From contig CAWINZ010000005.1 in the NCBI GenBank assembly GCA_963837695.1, positions 620,001 to 684,000 on the forward strand: a stretch of DNA of 64,000 nt, given 5' to 3'. Below the pieces are notes generated by a model. It searched no databases and was not told the origin of the DNA. It saw nothing but the letters and a program-made list of their open reading frames with translations. Shown in pieces: positions 50,493-59,860 of this stretch; the first letter of the stretch is position 1, and the number at the start of each line of letters is the position of its first letter. The position numbers and the translations under genes were made by a program. This stretch comes from VRUE01 sp963837695 (GTDB lineage: Bacteria; Actinomycetota; Thermoleophilia; Solirubrobacterales; 70-9).

Positions 50493-51889
50493 GGAACCGC
50501 GGCGGCATACAGGGAGTCGCGAGCAGCCCGGTGATCGTCGGCGCGGTCACGGTCCTGGTCGTGATCGTCGCTGTCTTCCTTGCCTACAACGCCAACAACG
50601 GCCTTCCCTTCGTCTCCACCTACAACCTCAAGGCCCGGGTGCCCAACGCCAACGCGCTGGTCAAAGGCAACGAGGTACGGATCGGTGGCTCCAGGGTCGG
50701 CGTGGTCAAGGAAGTGAAGCCGGTGCAGGTCGGCAACGGGGCGATCGCCGCCGAACTCGACCTCAGCCTCGACAAGAGCGCCGAACCGATCCCGGCCAAC
50801 TCGACGATGATCATCCGCCCCAAATCGCCGCTCGGCCTCAAGTACCTGCAGATCGTCCCCGGCGACTCCCATAAGGGCCTTGGGGCGGGCGAAACCATCC
50901 CGCTCTCCGCCGCCCGGCCCGAACCGGTGGATATCGACCAGTTCTTCGACATGTTCGACGAAAAAACCCGCGCCGCGATCCAGCGCAACAACGCCGGTTT
51001 CGGCAATGCCTTCGCCGGCCGCGGCCCGCAGATCAACGCCGCCTTCGGGGCTCTTCGCAGTCTTGCCGAACACGGCCAGCCCGTGCTGCGCTCGCTGGTC
51101 GAACCGAGCACCAACTTCGGTGGCTTCTGGGAAGCGCTCGCGGACCTCTCGGCCACGGTCGCCCCGGTCGCCGAGCAGCAGGCGAGCATGTTCGTCGCCC
51201 TCGACCGCACCTTCGCCGCCTTTGCCCGCGTCTCCCGCCCATACATCCAGGAAACGATCGAAAAAGGGGCGCCGACGCTGGAAGCGGTGACCGCCGACCT
51301 GCCGGCGCTGCGGCCTTTCTTCCGCGATTCCGGCCGCTTCTTCACCGCGCTCAAGCCCGGCGCCCGCGCACTCGGTGAAACCTCGCCGACTATCAACGCC
51401 GCCCTGCGCGCCGGCATCCCGGCGCTCAACCGGTCGCCGGCGCTCTACGCCCAGCTGACCCCGACGGCCGAAGCGCTGCTCGATTTCCAGGGCGAGGCGG
51501 GCGTCTTCAACGGGCTCGAACTGCTCACCGACACCAACGAAGTGCTCGCCCCCGCGATCAAGTACATCGCCCCCGCGCAGACCACCTGCAACTACCTCAG
51601 CCTCGTCTTCAACAACCTCGCCGACGCCTTCAGCGAATCGAATGGGAATGGCAACTGGCTGGGAGCAATCGCGTTCGAGCCGCCCAGCGGAGCGAACGCC
51701 GAGTCAGCGCCCTCTTCTGCGCCGGCCAACGGCCCGGAAAAGAGGAACCACCTCCACTTCAACCCGTACCCCAAAACCGGCCAGGACGGGACCTGCGAAG
51801 CCGGCAATGAGCGCTACACCTCCGGCAAGACCGTGATCGGGCACGCGCCCGAACTCTGGGGCACGACGACGCGGGGAGGCGAAGGCTGA
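50489..51889 (+). CDS. MCE-family protein 3
   Basis: A 466-residue MCE protein with helix VIVGAVTVLVVIVAVFLAYN, MCE domain (YNLKARVPNANALVKGNEVR, RVGVVKEV, RPKSPLGLKYLQIVPG), then helices. The mature part ends in a segment with two cysteines (TTCNYLSLVF, DGTCEAGN). ATG overlaps the previous stop in ATGA, and its TGA shares one base with the next ATG. Confidence 0.9.
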   Translation: MRNRGGIQGVASSPVIVGAVTVLVVIVAVFLAYNANNGLPFVSTYNLKARVPNANALVKGNEVRIGGSRVGVVKEVKPVQVGNGAIAAELDLSLDKSAEPIPANSTMIIRPKSPLGLKYLQIVPGDSHKGLGAGETIPLSAARPEPVDIDQFFDMFDEKTRAAIQRNNAGFGNAFAGRGPQINAAFGALRSLAEHGQPVLRSLVEPSTNFGGFWEALADLSATVAPVAEQQASMFVALDRTFAAFARVSRPYIQETIEKGAPTLEAVTADLPALRPFFRDSGRFFTALKPGARALGETSPTINAALRAGIPALNRSPALYAQLTPTAEALLDFQGEAGVFNGLELLTDTNEVLAPAIKYIAPAQTTCNYLSLVFNNLADAFSESNGNGNWLGAIAFEPPSGANAESAPSSAPANGPEKRNHLHFNPYPKTGQDGTCEAGNERYTSGKTVIGHAPELWGTTTRGGEG

Positions 51890-53397
51890 TGGGGCGCCTG
51901 CCGGAGCGCGATACCAGGGTCGGGGCCACCGACAGCCGCTTCAAGTGGCGGCCCAGCAACGCCGCGATCGCCGTGATCTTCATTCTCGTCTTCACCATCG
52001 GCCCCTACCTGGCCTTCACCAAACACGTTCCCTTCACCGGCTACGGCTACACGCTCAACGCGACCTTCTCCAACGGCGTCAACATCTCGACCAACTCGCC
52101 GGTACGGATCGCCGGGGTCGACGTCGGCAAAGTGATCGAAGTCGGCCGCGACGGCAACAACACCAAGGTGACCTTCACCGTCGACGGCAAGGGCCGGCCG
52201 ATCCACGACGATGCCTTCGCCGACATCCGTCCGCGGATCTTCCTCGAGGGCAACTTCTTCATCGACCTCGACCCCGGCAGTCCCAGCGCGGCGGAGATGG
52301 GCAGCGGCGACACGATCCCGGTCAGCCACACCTCGACCGGTGTCCAGCTCGACCAGATCCTCACCGCGCTGCAGTCCCCTGTGCGCGCCGATCTAAGCCG
52401 CCTGCTGGAGAGCTTCGGAACCGCGCTCAACCGCAAGCCGACCGCTGCCGAAGACGCGACCCAGCAGCCCGAGGTGAAAGGCAAGACCGGCGCCGAAGGC
52501 CTCAACGGCGCCTTCAAATACGGCGGCGACGCCGGCCGCTACAGCGCCCAGGTCACCAACGCCCTGCTCGGCACCAGCCCCGGCGACCTTTCCCGTTTGG
52601 TGGCCGGCGCCGGCCGCACCTTTGGCGCGCTGGCCAGGCGCGAGGCCGACCTGCAGGGCCTGATCGTCAACTTCGACACCTTCACCGGCGCCCTCGCCGC
52701 CCAGTCGAAGAATCTCTCCGCGACGGTGGAACAGTTGGCGCCGACGCTGCGGATCGGCCGCAAGTCGCTGGCCAGCCTGAACAGCACGCTGCCGCCGCTG
52801 CGTGCCTGGGCGATCGAGTTCCGCCCGGCGGTCGCCGAGCTGCCCGCGCTGATTTCCGCGGCGAAACCTTGGCTCGCACAGGCCAGGCCGTTGCTCTCCG
52901 GCAAGGAGGCCGGGGGGGTCGCCAGGTTGCTGCAGGAATCGGCACCCGGGCTCTCCGGCGCGGCGCAGGCGGGCAAAGCGAACACGATCCCGCAGAGCAA
53001 CCGGATCAGCCTCTGCACCAGCAGGGTCTTCGTGCCGACCGGCAACGAGACGATCGAAGATCGCTTCCAGACCGGGCCCAACTACCGCGAGTTCTTCTAC
53101 TACCTGGCCAACTTCGCGGGAGTGAGCCAGAACTTCGACGGCAACGGTCCCTATCTGCGAGTGCAACCGGGGGGTGGGGGTACCTTGGTCAAACAGGAGA
53201 ACCCGTCGGGCAATCTCAGTACGGATAAGCAGGATTGGGCACATGTAGTCGCCGCTCCTGAAGGGGTGCAGCCGCAGCTGGGCGGGCGCCCGCCCAAGAA
53301 GCCCGAAGTACGCTGCTCGACCCAGCCCGTCCCCGATGTCAACGGCAAGCTCGGCCAGATCGGCCCGCCCAGCCTGACGGCGGTGAGCGGCCCATGA
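51889..53397 (+). CDS. MCE-family protein 4
   Basis: A 502-residue MCE protein: helix AAIAVIFILVFTIGPYLAF, MCE domain (YTLNATFSNGVNISTNSPVR, VDVGKVIEV, PRIFLEGNFFIDLDPGSPSA), long helical region, and a C-terminal end with Cys in LCTSRVFVPTG and VRCSTQPVPD. The N-terminal cytosolic part is longer than in its neighbours (about 25 residues). Starts on the TGATG overlap with gene 3. Confidence 0.9.
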   Translation: MGRLPERDTRVGATDSRFKWRPSNAAIAVIFILVFTIGPYLAFTKHVPFTGYGYTLNATFSNGVNISTNSPVRIAGVDVGKVIEVGRDGNNTKVTFTVDGKGRPIHDDAFADIRPRIFLEGNFFIDLDPGSPSAAEMGSGDTIPVSHTSTGVQLDQILTALQSPVRADLSRLLESFGTALNRKPTAAEDATQQPEVKGKTGAEGLNGAFKYGGDAGRYSAQVTNALLGTSPGDLSRLVAGAGRTFGALARREADLQGLIVNFDTFTGALAAQSKNLSATVEQLAPTLRIGRKSLASLNSTLPPLRAWAIEFRPAVAELPALISAAKPWLAQARPLLSGKEAGGVARLLQESAPGLSGAAQAGKANTIPQSNRISLCTSRVFVPTGNETIEDRFQTGPNYREFFYYLANFAGVSQNFDGNGPYLRVQPGGGGTLVKQENPSGNLSTDKQDWAHVVAAPEGVQPQLGGRPPKKPEVRCSTQPVPDVNGKLGQIGPPSLTAVSGP

Positions 53398-54824
53398 GCG
53401 ATCGCGAGCCCAAAGTGAGCCGCCTGCGCCACCTCCGCGCTTCGCTCTCGCGGCAGTCGCGCGGCCGCGGCAAAGACTCGGTCGCGATCATAGTCCTGAC
53501 CCTGCTCGCGATCGTGATGACGCTGTGGATCTTCACCCAGCAGAAAGCTTCGCTTCCTTCATGGGCGCCCTTCGTCGGCGAAGACTTCGTCCACCTCAGC
53601 GCCGACTTCAGCGACGCCCAGGCTGTCACCCCCGGTCAGGGCCAGGCGGTGGTGATCGCCGGCATCCAGGTCGGCAAGATCTCCTCGGTCGACCTCGAAG
53701 ACGGCCACGCCGTAATCGGCATGGACATCGAGCCCAAGTACCTGAAGCTGATCCACCCCAACGCCAGCCTGCTGCTGCGGCCGAAAACCAACCTCAACGA
53801 CATGACCGTCGAGATCGAACCGGGCAGCGGCAGCGAACATGTCGAAAGCGGCTACCGCTTCCCGCTCTCGCGCACGGAACCGAGCATCCAGTTCGAAGCC
53901 TTCCTCTCGACCCTCGACACGGACACCCAGCAGTATCTGCAGCTGCTCGTCGCCGGCGGCGCCCAGGGCATCGGCGGCCGCGGTCGCCAGCTCTCGGGCG
54001 CCTTCCGCCGTCTCCAACCCTTCTCCCACTACATCGCCGACCTCAACCGGGCCGTCGCCCAGCGTCGCGTCGCGCTGGCCCGGACGATCCACGACTTCGG
54101 CCTCCTGACCACCGAACTGGGCCGGCACGACTCCGAGCTCGAACGCTTCGTCAGCGCCTCCAAGGGCGCCCTCGGCAACTTCGCCAACCAGCAGCAGGCG
54201 ATCCAGGAATCGCTGATCGAGTTCCCCTCGACGCTCGCCGCCCTGCGCTCGGCCCTGGCAAGCTCCGACCGGTTCTCGACCGCCGCCCGCCCGGCGCTCA
54301 CGGGCCTGATCCCGCAGGCGCAGGCGTCGGTGCCGGCCTTCAAGGCCAACGAGCAGTTCTTCAAGCAGACGACGGCTCCGATCCGCGACCAGATCCGTCC
54401 CCTCACCCGCCAGGTTCGTCCCGTGCTGACGCACCTCAACGAAGGCGCCTCGGACCTGAACACGTCGGTGAGCAACTTCGGCACCTCACTGGGGGCGATC
54501 AACAGCCTGCTCAACGAGCTTGCCTACAAGCCGAAGGGCAGCAGGCAGAGCTTCCTCTTCTACCTGCCCTGGCTGAACCACAACATCAACACCACCTTCA
54601 ACCTCGTCGACGCCGGCGGACCGATAACGCGCGGCGTCGCGACGCTCTCCTGCAACGGCTCCGACCTCGCCTACAAACTCACCGTCCCCTTTAAGCGCGC
54701 TGATGGCAGCACGGAATCGCTGAAACCGTACCTGCGGACTCTTCTTGAAGGTGTGCGCATCCCGAGTCCCGAAGAAATTCCCGCCGAAACCCCGTCCGGA
54801 CACTGCGAATACAGCGCGAAATGA
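53394..54824 (+). CDS. MCE-family protein 5
   Basis: A 476-residue MCE protein with a basic cytosolic head, helix SVAIIVLTLLAIVMTLWIF, MCE domain (VHLSADFSDAQAVTPGQGQA, GIQVGKISSVDL, LLRPKTNLNDMTVEIEPGSG) and an extended helical region to a C-terminal Cys pair (LSCNGSD, GHCEYSAK). ATG overlaps the previous stop in ATGA. Confidence 0.9.
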   Translation: MSDREPKVSRLRHLRASLSRQSRGRGKDSVAIIVLTLLAIVMTLWIFTQQKASLPSWAPFVGEDFVHLSADFSDAQAVTPGQGQAVVIAGIQVGKISSVDLEDGHAVIGMDIEPKYLKLIHPNASLLLRPKTNLNDMTVEIEPGSGSEHVESGYRFPLSRTEPSIQFEAFLSTLDTDTQQYLQLLVAGGAQGIGGRGRQLSGAFRRLQPFSHYIADLNRAVAQRRVALARTIHDFGLLTTELGRHDSELERFVSASKGALGNFANQQQAIQESLIEFPSTLAALRSALASSDRFSTAARPALTGLIPQAQASVPAFKANEQFFKQTTAPIRDQIRPLTRQVRPVLTHLNEGASDLNTSVSNFGTSLGAINSLLNELAYKPKGSRQSFLFYLPWLNHNINTTFNLVDAGGPITRGVATLSCNGSDLAYKLTVPFKRADGSTESLKPYLRTLLEGVRIPSPEEIPAETPSGHCEYSAK

Positions 54825-56368
54825 GCAAGCGAGCCCCCAGCACCGCGCAGCTCCTCGTCATCGCCGGCTTCGCCCTGTCGTGCTTCGGCATCCTGCTCTT
54901 TCTCTGGATCACCTTCGGCGGGCCGACGCCGTTCAAGGCGAAGTCTTACGAGGTCAAGGTCCCCTTCAACGAGGCGACCCAGCTCGCCCAGCAGTCCGAC
55001 GTGCGGATCTCCGGCGTCTCGGTCGGCAAAGTGCAGAACATCGAAGAGTCGCCGGACGGCCAACAGGCGCAGGCGACGATCGACATCGACGATAAGTACG
55101 CGCCGCTGCCGCGGGGCACGCGGGCGATCCTGCGCACCAAGACCCTGCTCGGCGAGACCTACGTCGAACTCACTCCGGGCAACGCCAAGGGCCCGCAGCT
55201 GCCGGACGGCGGCACGCTCTCGGGCGCCAACGTCGCCGAATCGGCCCAGCTCGACGAGATTTTCCGCACCTTCGACCCGCGTACGCGCGCGGCCTTCCAG
55301 GAATGGATGCAGGAAGGCGCGATCGCGATCGCCGGCCGTGGCCAGTCCTTCTCCAACGCCCTGGCCGAGCTCGAACCGTTTTTCACCGAATTCGACAAGG
55401 TCTTCCGCGTGCTCGATACGCAGCGGGTCGCGGTCAAGCAGCTGTTCAGCAACGGCGCTGTCGCCCTTCATGCCCTGCGCGGTCGCCAGGGTGAGCTGGC
55501 GAGCCTGATCCGCAATTCCAACGCTGTCTTCAGCACCACCGCCGCCCGCGATCGCGATATCGAAGCGCTGTTCCGCGCCTTCCCGACCTTCGAGGACGAA
55601 CAGAAGCTGACCTTCAACCGGCTCAAAGAGTTCGCCCTCAACTCCGACCCGCTCTTCCGCCAGCTTGTCCCGGCCGCCAAGCAGCTCTCGCCGACCCTGG
55701 TTGCCCTCTCGAACCTCGCGCCGCAGGCGAAGGGCTTCTTCGAAGGACTGGAAACGGTCATCGACCGCGCGCCAAGCGGTTTCCCCGCCCTGCGTAAGTT
55801 CCTCCGCGGCGACTTCCCCGTCCTGCTCCGGGCGCTCGATCCTTTCCTGCGCAATCTCAACCCGATTCTCACCGGTCTCGGCCTCTACAAACGAGAGGTC
55901 ACCTCGCTGATGGGGAACGTCGCCGCTGCTACCAACGCGGTTCACCTCAGCTCGCAGGGCAAGCAGATCCACTACTTGCGCCTGCTCGGTCCGTTTGGCC
56001 CCGAATCGTTGGCCGCGTATCCAAATCGGACCACCACCAACCGCAACAATGCATATGCCCAGCCGGGAGCGTTCAACCGCCTGGCCAAGGGCCTGCTCAG
56101 CTTCGACACCCGCCAGTGCAGCTCTGGAATCACCGCGACCCTCGATTCGAACACGCCGAACGAAAAAGCGTTCAACGAACGGACCGATGGAGATGTCGCC
56201 AAGGCGGCGAACTTCTTCGCCCGGCTCAAGCGCTACGCCTTCGCCGACCAGGAAAGCTCGTCAAGCATTCCCGCTCCCGGCTGCGAACCGCAGGCGCCCT
56301 TCCAGCCGATCTACGGCAGCGGCCCGGCGACCAGCTACCAGCACACCTTCGAACAGCCCCGGGAATAG
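54821..56368 (+). CDS. MCE-family protein 6
   Basis: A 515-residue MCE protein: helix LLVIAGFALSCFGILLFLWI, MCE domain (YEVKVPFNEATQLAQQSDVR, GVSVGKVQNI, RTKTLLGETYVELTPGNAKG), helical region and a C-terminal part with Cys in RQCSSGITA and PGCEPQAPF. ATG overlaps the previous stop in ATGA. It is last of six; the convergent secreted-family copy 4 ends 5 bp beyond. Confidence 0.9.
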   Translation: MSKRAPSTAQLLVIAGFALSCFGILLFLWITFGGPTPFKAKSYEVKVPFNEATQLAQQSDVRISGVSVGKVQNIEESPDGQQAQATIDIDDKYAPLPRGTRAILRTKTLLGETYVELTPGNAKGPQLPDGGTLSGANVAESAQLDEIFRTFDPRTRAAFQEWMQEGAIAIAGRGQSFSNALAELEPFFTEFDKVFRVLDTQRVAVKQLFSNGAVALHALRGRQGELASLIRNSNAVFSTTAARDRDIEALFRAFPTFEDEQKLTFNRLKEFALNSDPLFRQLVPAAKQLSPTLVALSNLAPQAKGFFEGLETVIDRAPSGFPALRKFLRGDFPVLLRALDPFLRNLNPILTGLGLYKREVTSLMGNVAAATNAVHLSSQGKQIHYLRLLGPFGPESLAAYPNRTTTNRNNAYAQPGAFNRLAKGLLSFDTRQCSSGITATLDSNTPNEKAFNERTDGDVAKAANFFARLKRYAFADQESSSSIPAPGCEPQAPFQPIYGSGPATSYQHTFEQPRE

Positions 56369-56373
56369 ACGCT

Positions 56374-57183
56374 TCAGCCCGCCCGGGTGCAGGGCATCGC
56401 CCAGCCGCCTTTTAAGCTCGTCGCGGCGGGGACCCCCGCCACGTGCGTTTCGTTTTTGAAGAGAAGGCTCGGGACACTGACCTTGAACACCCCGTCCGGG
56501 CACTTGGCTTCCAGGTAGCCGACCTTTCCCCCTTTGTAGGAGTAGGTCTTCCCGAGCTTGAAGTCGAAGCCGAGTAGGGAGCCGCTGCCACCGGCAATGA
56601 CCGGGATTTTCGCGATCGCGTGGATTCCGTTGCCTTTTCGCGTGATCGTGACCTTGATGACGGTTTCGGCCGGCGCCGGCACGGTGACAGAGGTGACGAT
56701 TGCCAGCGCGACCCCGCCGTTTTCTTCACCGCTGTTGAGAACTACCAACGGGCTCTTGACTTTGATCGGTTCCTGTTCATGGAAGGCGATCTCGAACTGC
56801 GCCACGCCTCTGCCGATGATGGAGCGGCGGCAGAGCTGTTCCAGCGCCCTGATACCTCGGCGTACATCGCGGGACCCGCCGCGGCAGACCGGAAGCCCTC
56901 TGACGTTGACCCTGATGTCCTTGTCCACGTCTACAACGGCTTCGCGGAGGGCGGGCGGGTGAGTGCCGTCGCTGGTCCTGACCTTGCCGAAGAGGCGCGC
57001 GGTGATGGGTGCGTATTCGTTCCGCGGCAGCGTTCTCGGCGAGACGCTGCCGCCAAGGGTCGGCACTAGGGACGGCAAGCCTGAGCAAGACGTTCGCAGG
57101 CAGGCCTCCACTCCACTTGCGGCAGGCGGCAAGCCGGCGACCAAGGCGACAATCGCAAGTACCGATATTAAACTTCGGCGCAT
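56374..57183 (-). CDS. Secreted four-cysteine family protein, copy 4
   Basis: A 269-residue exported protein; signal peptide LISVLAIVALVAGLPPAASG. Pattern: LGGSVSPRTLPRNEYAPITA, TSDGTHPPALRE, GLPVC with LEQLCRRSIIGRG, SPLVVLN, IPVIAGGSGSLLGF, KLGKTYSYKGGKVGYLEAKC and a final MPCTRAG. It has an extra N-terminal pair of cysteines (ACLRTSCSG). ATG at 57183 is used because the upstream frame lies inside the hipA-like gene. It is convergent with the last MCE gene. It resembles copies 5 and 6 most. Confidence 0.8.
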   Translation of the reverse strand: MRRSLISVLAIVALVAGLPPAASGVEACLRTSCSGLPSLVPTLGGSVSPRTLPRNEYAPITARLFGKVRTSDGTHPPALREAVVDVDKDIRVNVRGLPVCRGGSRDVRRGIRALEQLCRRSIIGRGVAQFEIAFHEQEPIKVKSPLVVLNSGEENGGVALAIVTSVTVPAPAETVIKVTITRKGNGIHAIAKIPVIAGGSGSLLGFDFKLGKTYSYKGGKVGYLEAKCPDGVFKVSVPSLLFKNETHVAGVPAATSLKGGWAMPCTRAG

Positions 57184-57193
57184 ATCCAGCAGC

Positions 57194-58441
57194 TTATTGG
57201 CCTTGATAGCCCTCAGTCGCGTAAGGATTGAGGAAGGCGCCTCGCCGGAGGCGGCGGCGGTCGACCTCGCTGAGGCCCGCACGATCGCAGACCTCGTCCC
57301 AGTGCGTTTCGATCGTCTCGACCTGGCGGTCGACGATCTCGCGGGCCTCCGCCTCGGTCAGAAGGTAGGTGGAGGCGCGGGCTACGCAGGCGCCTACCCG
57401 GCTCAACCGGTAGCCGTCGCGGCCGATCGCCATCGCCTGCGACGCTTCTCCTCCGCGGGGGAGTGGGCAGACGTCGTAGGCGGGGGTGAGTGTCAGCTCC
57501 GCCCCGTCCCAGAAGGCGGCGTGATTGCGTGCGTGGTCGTCGGTGTTGCCCGACAGGACGTTGAAGATGAGGCGGGAGAAGAGCTCGCGCAGGGTTGCCT
57601 TCGGCTCGGTGAACCGCCCGCGGATTTGTTCGGCGAGCGCCTCATAGCTTGCGTACCTGGCGCCCCACTCGTCGAGGCCGAGGATCGTCAGCGCCGAGAC
57701 CTGTGCGCGGCGGCCTCCAGAGGGCGGTCGGTCGAAGCGGTCGACCAGCAGGACGTCTCTGCCGAGTGCCTCGGTGAGTTCGACCTTCGCCACCCTTATG
57801 CCGGCGCGGCGGGCGAGCTCCATGCCGACGAACTCGGCCTTGACGATGGCAAAGCTGTCGGTGGTCGAGCTGAACTTCGCGATCAGGTGGCGCCCGCCGT
57901 CCTTCAGCAGGACCTTGGGGCGGGCGCCGCCGACCGAGCTACCGTGCAGGAGCGCTTGGTCGAGAGCGGGTGAAAGCGGAATCCCTTCCTCCACCTTCTG
58001 CGCGGACTTGGCAAGCGAGGAAAGCTCCGAGAGTTGTGCCTCACCCTGCGAGCGCGGGACGTATTCGGTGGCAGAGGCCTGGAAGTCGAGCGCCCCGATC
58101 CGGTCGGAGCCGGAATCGAGCAGGTAAGTGAGCGGGGAGAGATCGCCGGTGTCATTGGCGCCGCGGCCGATCCGATGGTTGAGGATCACCCGCTGTCCCC
58201 AGGCATCCGGGCCGGCGTCGGCGATGCACCCGGCGACCGTCCCGACCAGCGGCGGGATCCGTCCGCGGCGCAGCGGCAGCTCCGGCAGGTACAGCCCGAT
58301 CCGCTCGTCCCGGCCAAGGTAGCTGCGCCCGTAGGTGAAGACGACGACGTCGCCCACGGCATCGAGGCGCCCGGCGACCACTGGATCCTCGCCGCCGGGC
58401 AGCCAGAACCAGACGAACGCCTCCCTGGCCTCAGAAGTCAT
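57194..58441 (-). CDS. hipA: HipA-like Ser/Thr kinase toxin
   Basis: A 415-residue HipA-family kinase. It has an N-terminal domain (VVFTYGRSYLGRDERIGLYL), the SVGGARPKVLL loop (family TGVQPK-like ATP element), KFSSTTDSFAIVKAEFVGME, VDRFDRPPSGGRRAQVSALT, the catalytic FNVLSGNTDDHARNHA with DDH...N, and metal site PAYDVCPL. Known HipA toxins phosphorylate aminoacyl-tRNA synthetases and arrest growth. ATG at 58441 is preferred; it overlaps the antitoxin-like gene by 11 bp. It separates copies 4 and 5 of the secreted family and looks like an insertion there. Confidence 0.88.
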   Translation of the reverse strand: MTSEAREAFVWFWLPGGEDPVVAGRLDAVGDVVVFTYGRSYLGRDERIGLYLPELPLRRGRIPPLVGTVAGCIADAGPDAWGQRVILNHRIGRGANDTGDLSPLTYLLDSGSDRIGALDFQASATEYVPRSQGEAQLSELSSLAKSAQKVEEGIPLSPALDQALLHGSSVGGARPKVLLKDGGRHLIAKFSSTTDSFAIVKAEFVGMELARRAGIRVAKVELTEALGRDVLLVDRFDRPPSGGRRAQVSALTILGLDEWGARYASYEALAEQIRGRFTEPKATLRELFSRLIFNVLSGNTDDHARNHAAFWDGAELTLTPAYDVCPLPRGGEASQAMAIGRDGYRLSRVGACVARASTYLLTEAEAREIVDRQVETIETHWDEVCDRAGLSEVDRRRLRRGAFLNPYATEGYQGQ

Positions 58442-58760
58442 CGTCGACCTCGGCAGGCAGGCGCACCCGTTGCGGCAGCACCGCGAGCCGATCGTCGACC
58501 CGGGCAGCCTCGAGCGCCCGGCGCGAGCGGTCCTCGTCGAAGAGCGGTAGGCCAACGAGCGCGGCGGCCTCGAAGGCGATACCGAGGCGCACCCCAGGGT
58601 CACCGTGTTCCACCTTCAGCATCGTCGCTTCGCTGACCCCGACCCGTTCAGCCAGCTCCGCCACCGTCCAGCGATGCCCCCGTCGGGCGAGGCGCACACT
58701 GGCACCAAGCAGCTTTACCGCTTCCAAGGTGAGAGAAGATAGGGGCCGTGGGGGATTCAT
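58431..58760 (-). CDS. hipB: HipB-like XRE-family DNA-binding antitoxin
   Basis: A 109-residue helix-turn-helix protein (WTVAELAERVGVSEATMLKV EHGDP region in the first half). In HipBA systems this protein binds HipA and represses the operon. It precedes the kinase gene with an 11-bp overlap, the usual order. The AT-rich inverted repeats directly upstream are likely operators. Confidence 0.85.
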   Translation of the reverse strand: MNPPRPLSSLTLEAVKLLGASVRLARRGHRWTVAELAERVGVSEATMLKVEHGDPGVRLGIAFEAAALVGLPLFDEDRSRRALEAARVDDRLAVLPQRVRLPAEVDDDF

Positions 58761-58763
58761 TTC

Positions 58764-58799
58764 TATAGAAAACTATAGCTTAAATAGCCTAAGCTATAA
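58764..58799 (-). promoter_or_regulatory. Operator/promoter of the hipBA-like operon
   Basis: A 9-bp perfect inverted repeat TATAGCTTA (58775-58783) and TAAGCTATA (58791-58799), 7 bp apart, plus CTATAG repeated at 58764-58769 and 58774-58779. The AT-rich block contrasts with its GC-rich surroundings and contains -10-like TATAGT on the minus strand about 11 nt before the hipB ATG. Confidence 0.6.
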
Positions 58800-58878
58800 A
58801 AAGATGCTCACCTAACTCGGCTCTCCACTTCGTCCTCGGCTCAACCTCCTCGCTCCCATGCGCCAGATTAAGCAAGAG

Positions 58879-58906
58879 AAAGGGGCGGCCTCTCGGCCGC
58901 CCCTTT
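58879..58906 (-). terminator. Strong hairpin terminator after secreted-family copy 5
   Basis: A 12-bp perfect stem AAAGGGGCGGCC/GGCCGCCCCTTT with a 4-base loop, followed on the minus strand by TCTCTTGC. It lies 43 bp beyond the stop of copy 5. The A/T ends of the stem would also let it work from the other strand. Confidence 0.7.
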
Positions 58907-58948
58907 CCTGGCATTCGTCCTGAGACGAAGCCCATATGTCCTTTTCAA

Positions 58949-59743
58949 CTAGCGCTTGGGCGTGCAGGGCACGGCCAGTTTGCCCTTGAGGTTGAAGGAG
59001 GCTTCCTGTCCCGGGGTATGCGCTTCGTTCTTGAAGATCGCGCTCGGGACGTTCACCTTGAAGACCCCGTCGGGGCATCTGGCTTCGAAGTAGCCGACCT
59101 TCTTGCCCTTGTAGGAGTAGGTCTTGCCCAGCTTGAAGCTGAAGCTGAGCGCGGAGCCGCTGCCGCCGGCGATGACCGGGACTTTCGCGATCGACGAGAG
59201 GCCGCTGCCCTTCCTCTTGATCGTCACCGTGGTGACGATCGCCGTCGGCGCCGGCACGGTGATGAAGGTGTGGATCAGCAGCGTGACCTTGCCGCCCTTT
59301 TCGCCGCCGTTGAAGACAAGCAGCGGGCTCGGGACTTTGATCGGCCTCTGTTCGGGGAAGGCGATCTCGGCTTCCGCCTTGCCTTCGCCGAGGATCGTCT
59401 TGCCGCAGGCCTTCTTCGCGGCCTTGGTGTCACGCGCCTCGAGCTGGCCCGCCCTGCAGACCGGGTAGCCCTTGACGTTGACCTTCACGTCCTTGTCGAT
59501 ATCGACCTTCGTTTCCCTGAAGGCGGGTGGGTGGGTGCCGTCGCTGGTTGAGATCTTGCCGAACAGGTTCGCCACGACCGGCGTGTACTTGGTCTTCGAC
59601 AGTGCCTTCGGTGAGGTGCTGCCGCCGAAGGTGGTGACCAGATCGCCCGCCCGCAGCGTAATGCTTACCGCGCTCGCGACGGCTGCCACGCCCAGCGACA
59701 GCACCGCTGCCAGGGCCAATGCCAGCATCAGGTTTCTACGCAT
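58949..59743 (-). CDS. Secreted four-cysteine family protein, copy 5
   Basis: A 264-residue exported protein; signal peptide LMLALALAAVLSLGVAAVAS. Pattern: FGGSTSPKALSKTKYTPV, TSDGTHPPAFRE, GYPVCRAGQLEARDTKAAKK with ACGKTILG, SPLLVFNGG, VPVIAGGSGSALSF, YFEARCPDGVFKV and a final VPCTPKR. It is a close duplicate of copy 6; long blocks such as GQLEARDTKAAK and ITVPAPTAIVTTVT are identical. ATG at 59743 has AAAGGAG about 10 nt upstream. A strong terminator follows. Confidence 0.82.
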   Translation of the reverse strand: MRRNLMLALALAAVLSLGVAAVASAVSITLRAGDLVTTFGGSTSPKALSKTKYTPVVANLFGKISTSDGTHPPAFRETKVDIDKDVKVNVKGYPVCRAGQLEARDTKAAKKACGKTILGEGKAEAEIAFPEQRPIKVPSPLLVFNGGEKGGKVTLLIHTFITVPAPTAIVTTVTIKRKGSGLSSIAKVPVIAGGSGSALSFSFKLGKTYSYKGKKVGYFEARCPDGVFKVNVPSAIFKNEAHTPGQEASFNLKGKLAVPCTPKR

Positions 59744-59860
59744 TCTCTTCTCTCTCCTTTTTGGCCCTGCCCGTCTGAGCTGCGGCCATTGAAAGCCATG
59801 TTTGTCCCACTCCAACGCTACCAGCGCATGGATCGGGGTGGAATGAAGGCTGGAAGAAGG

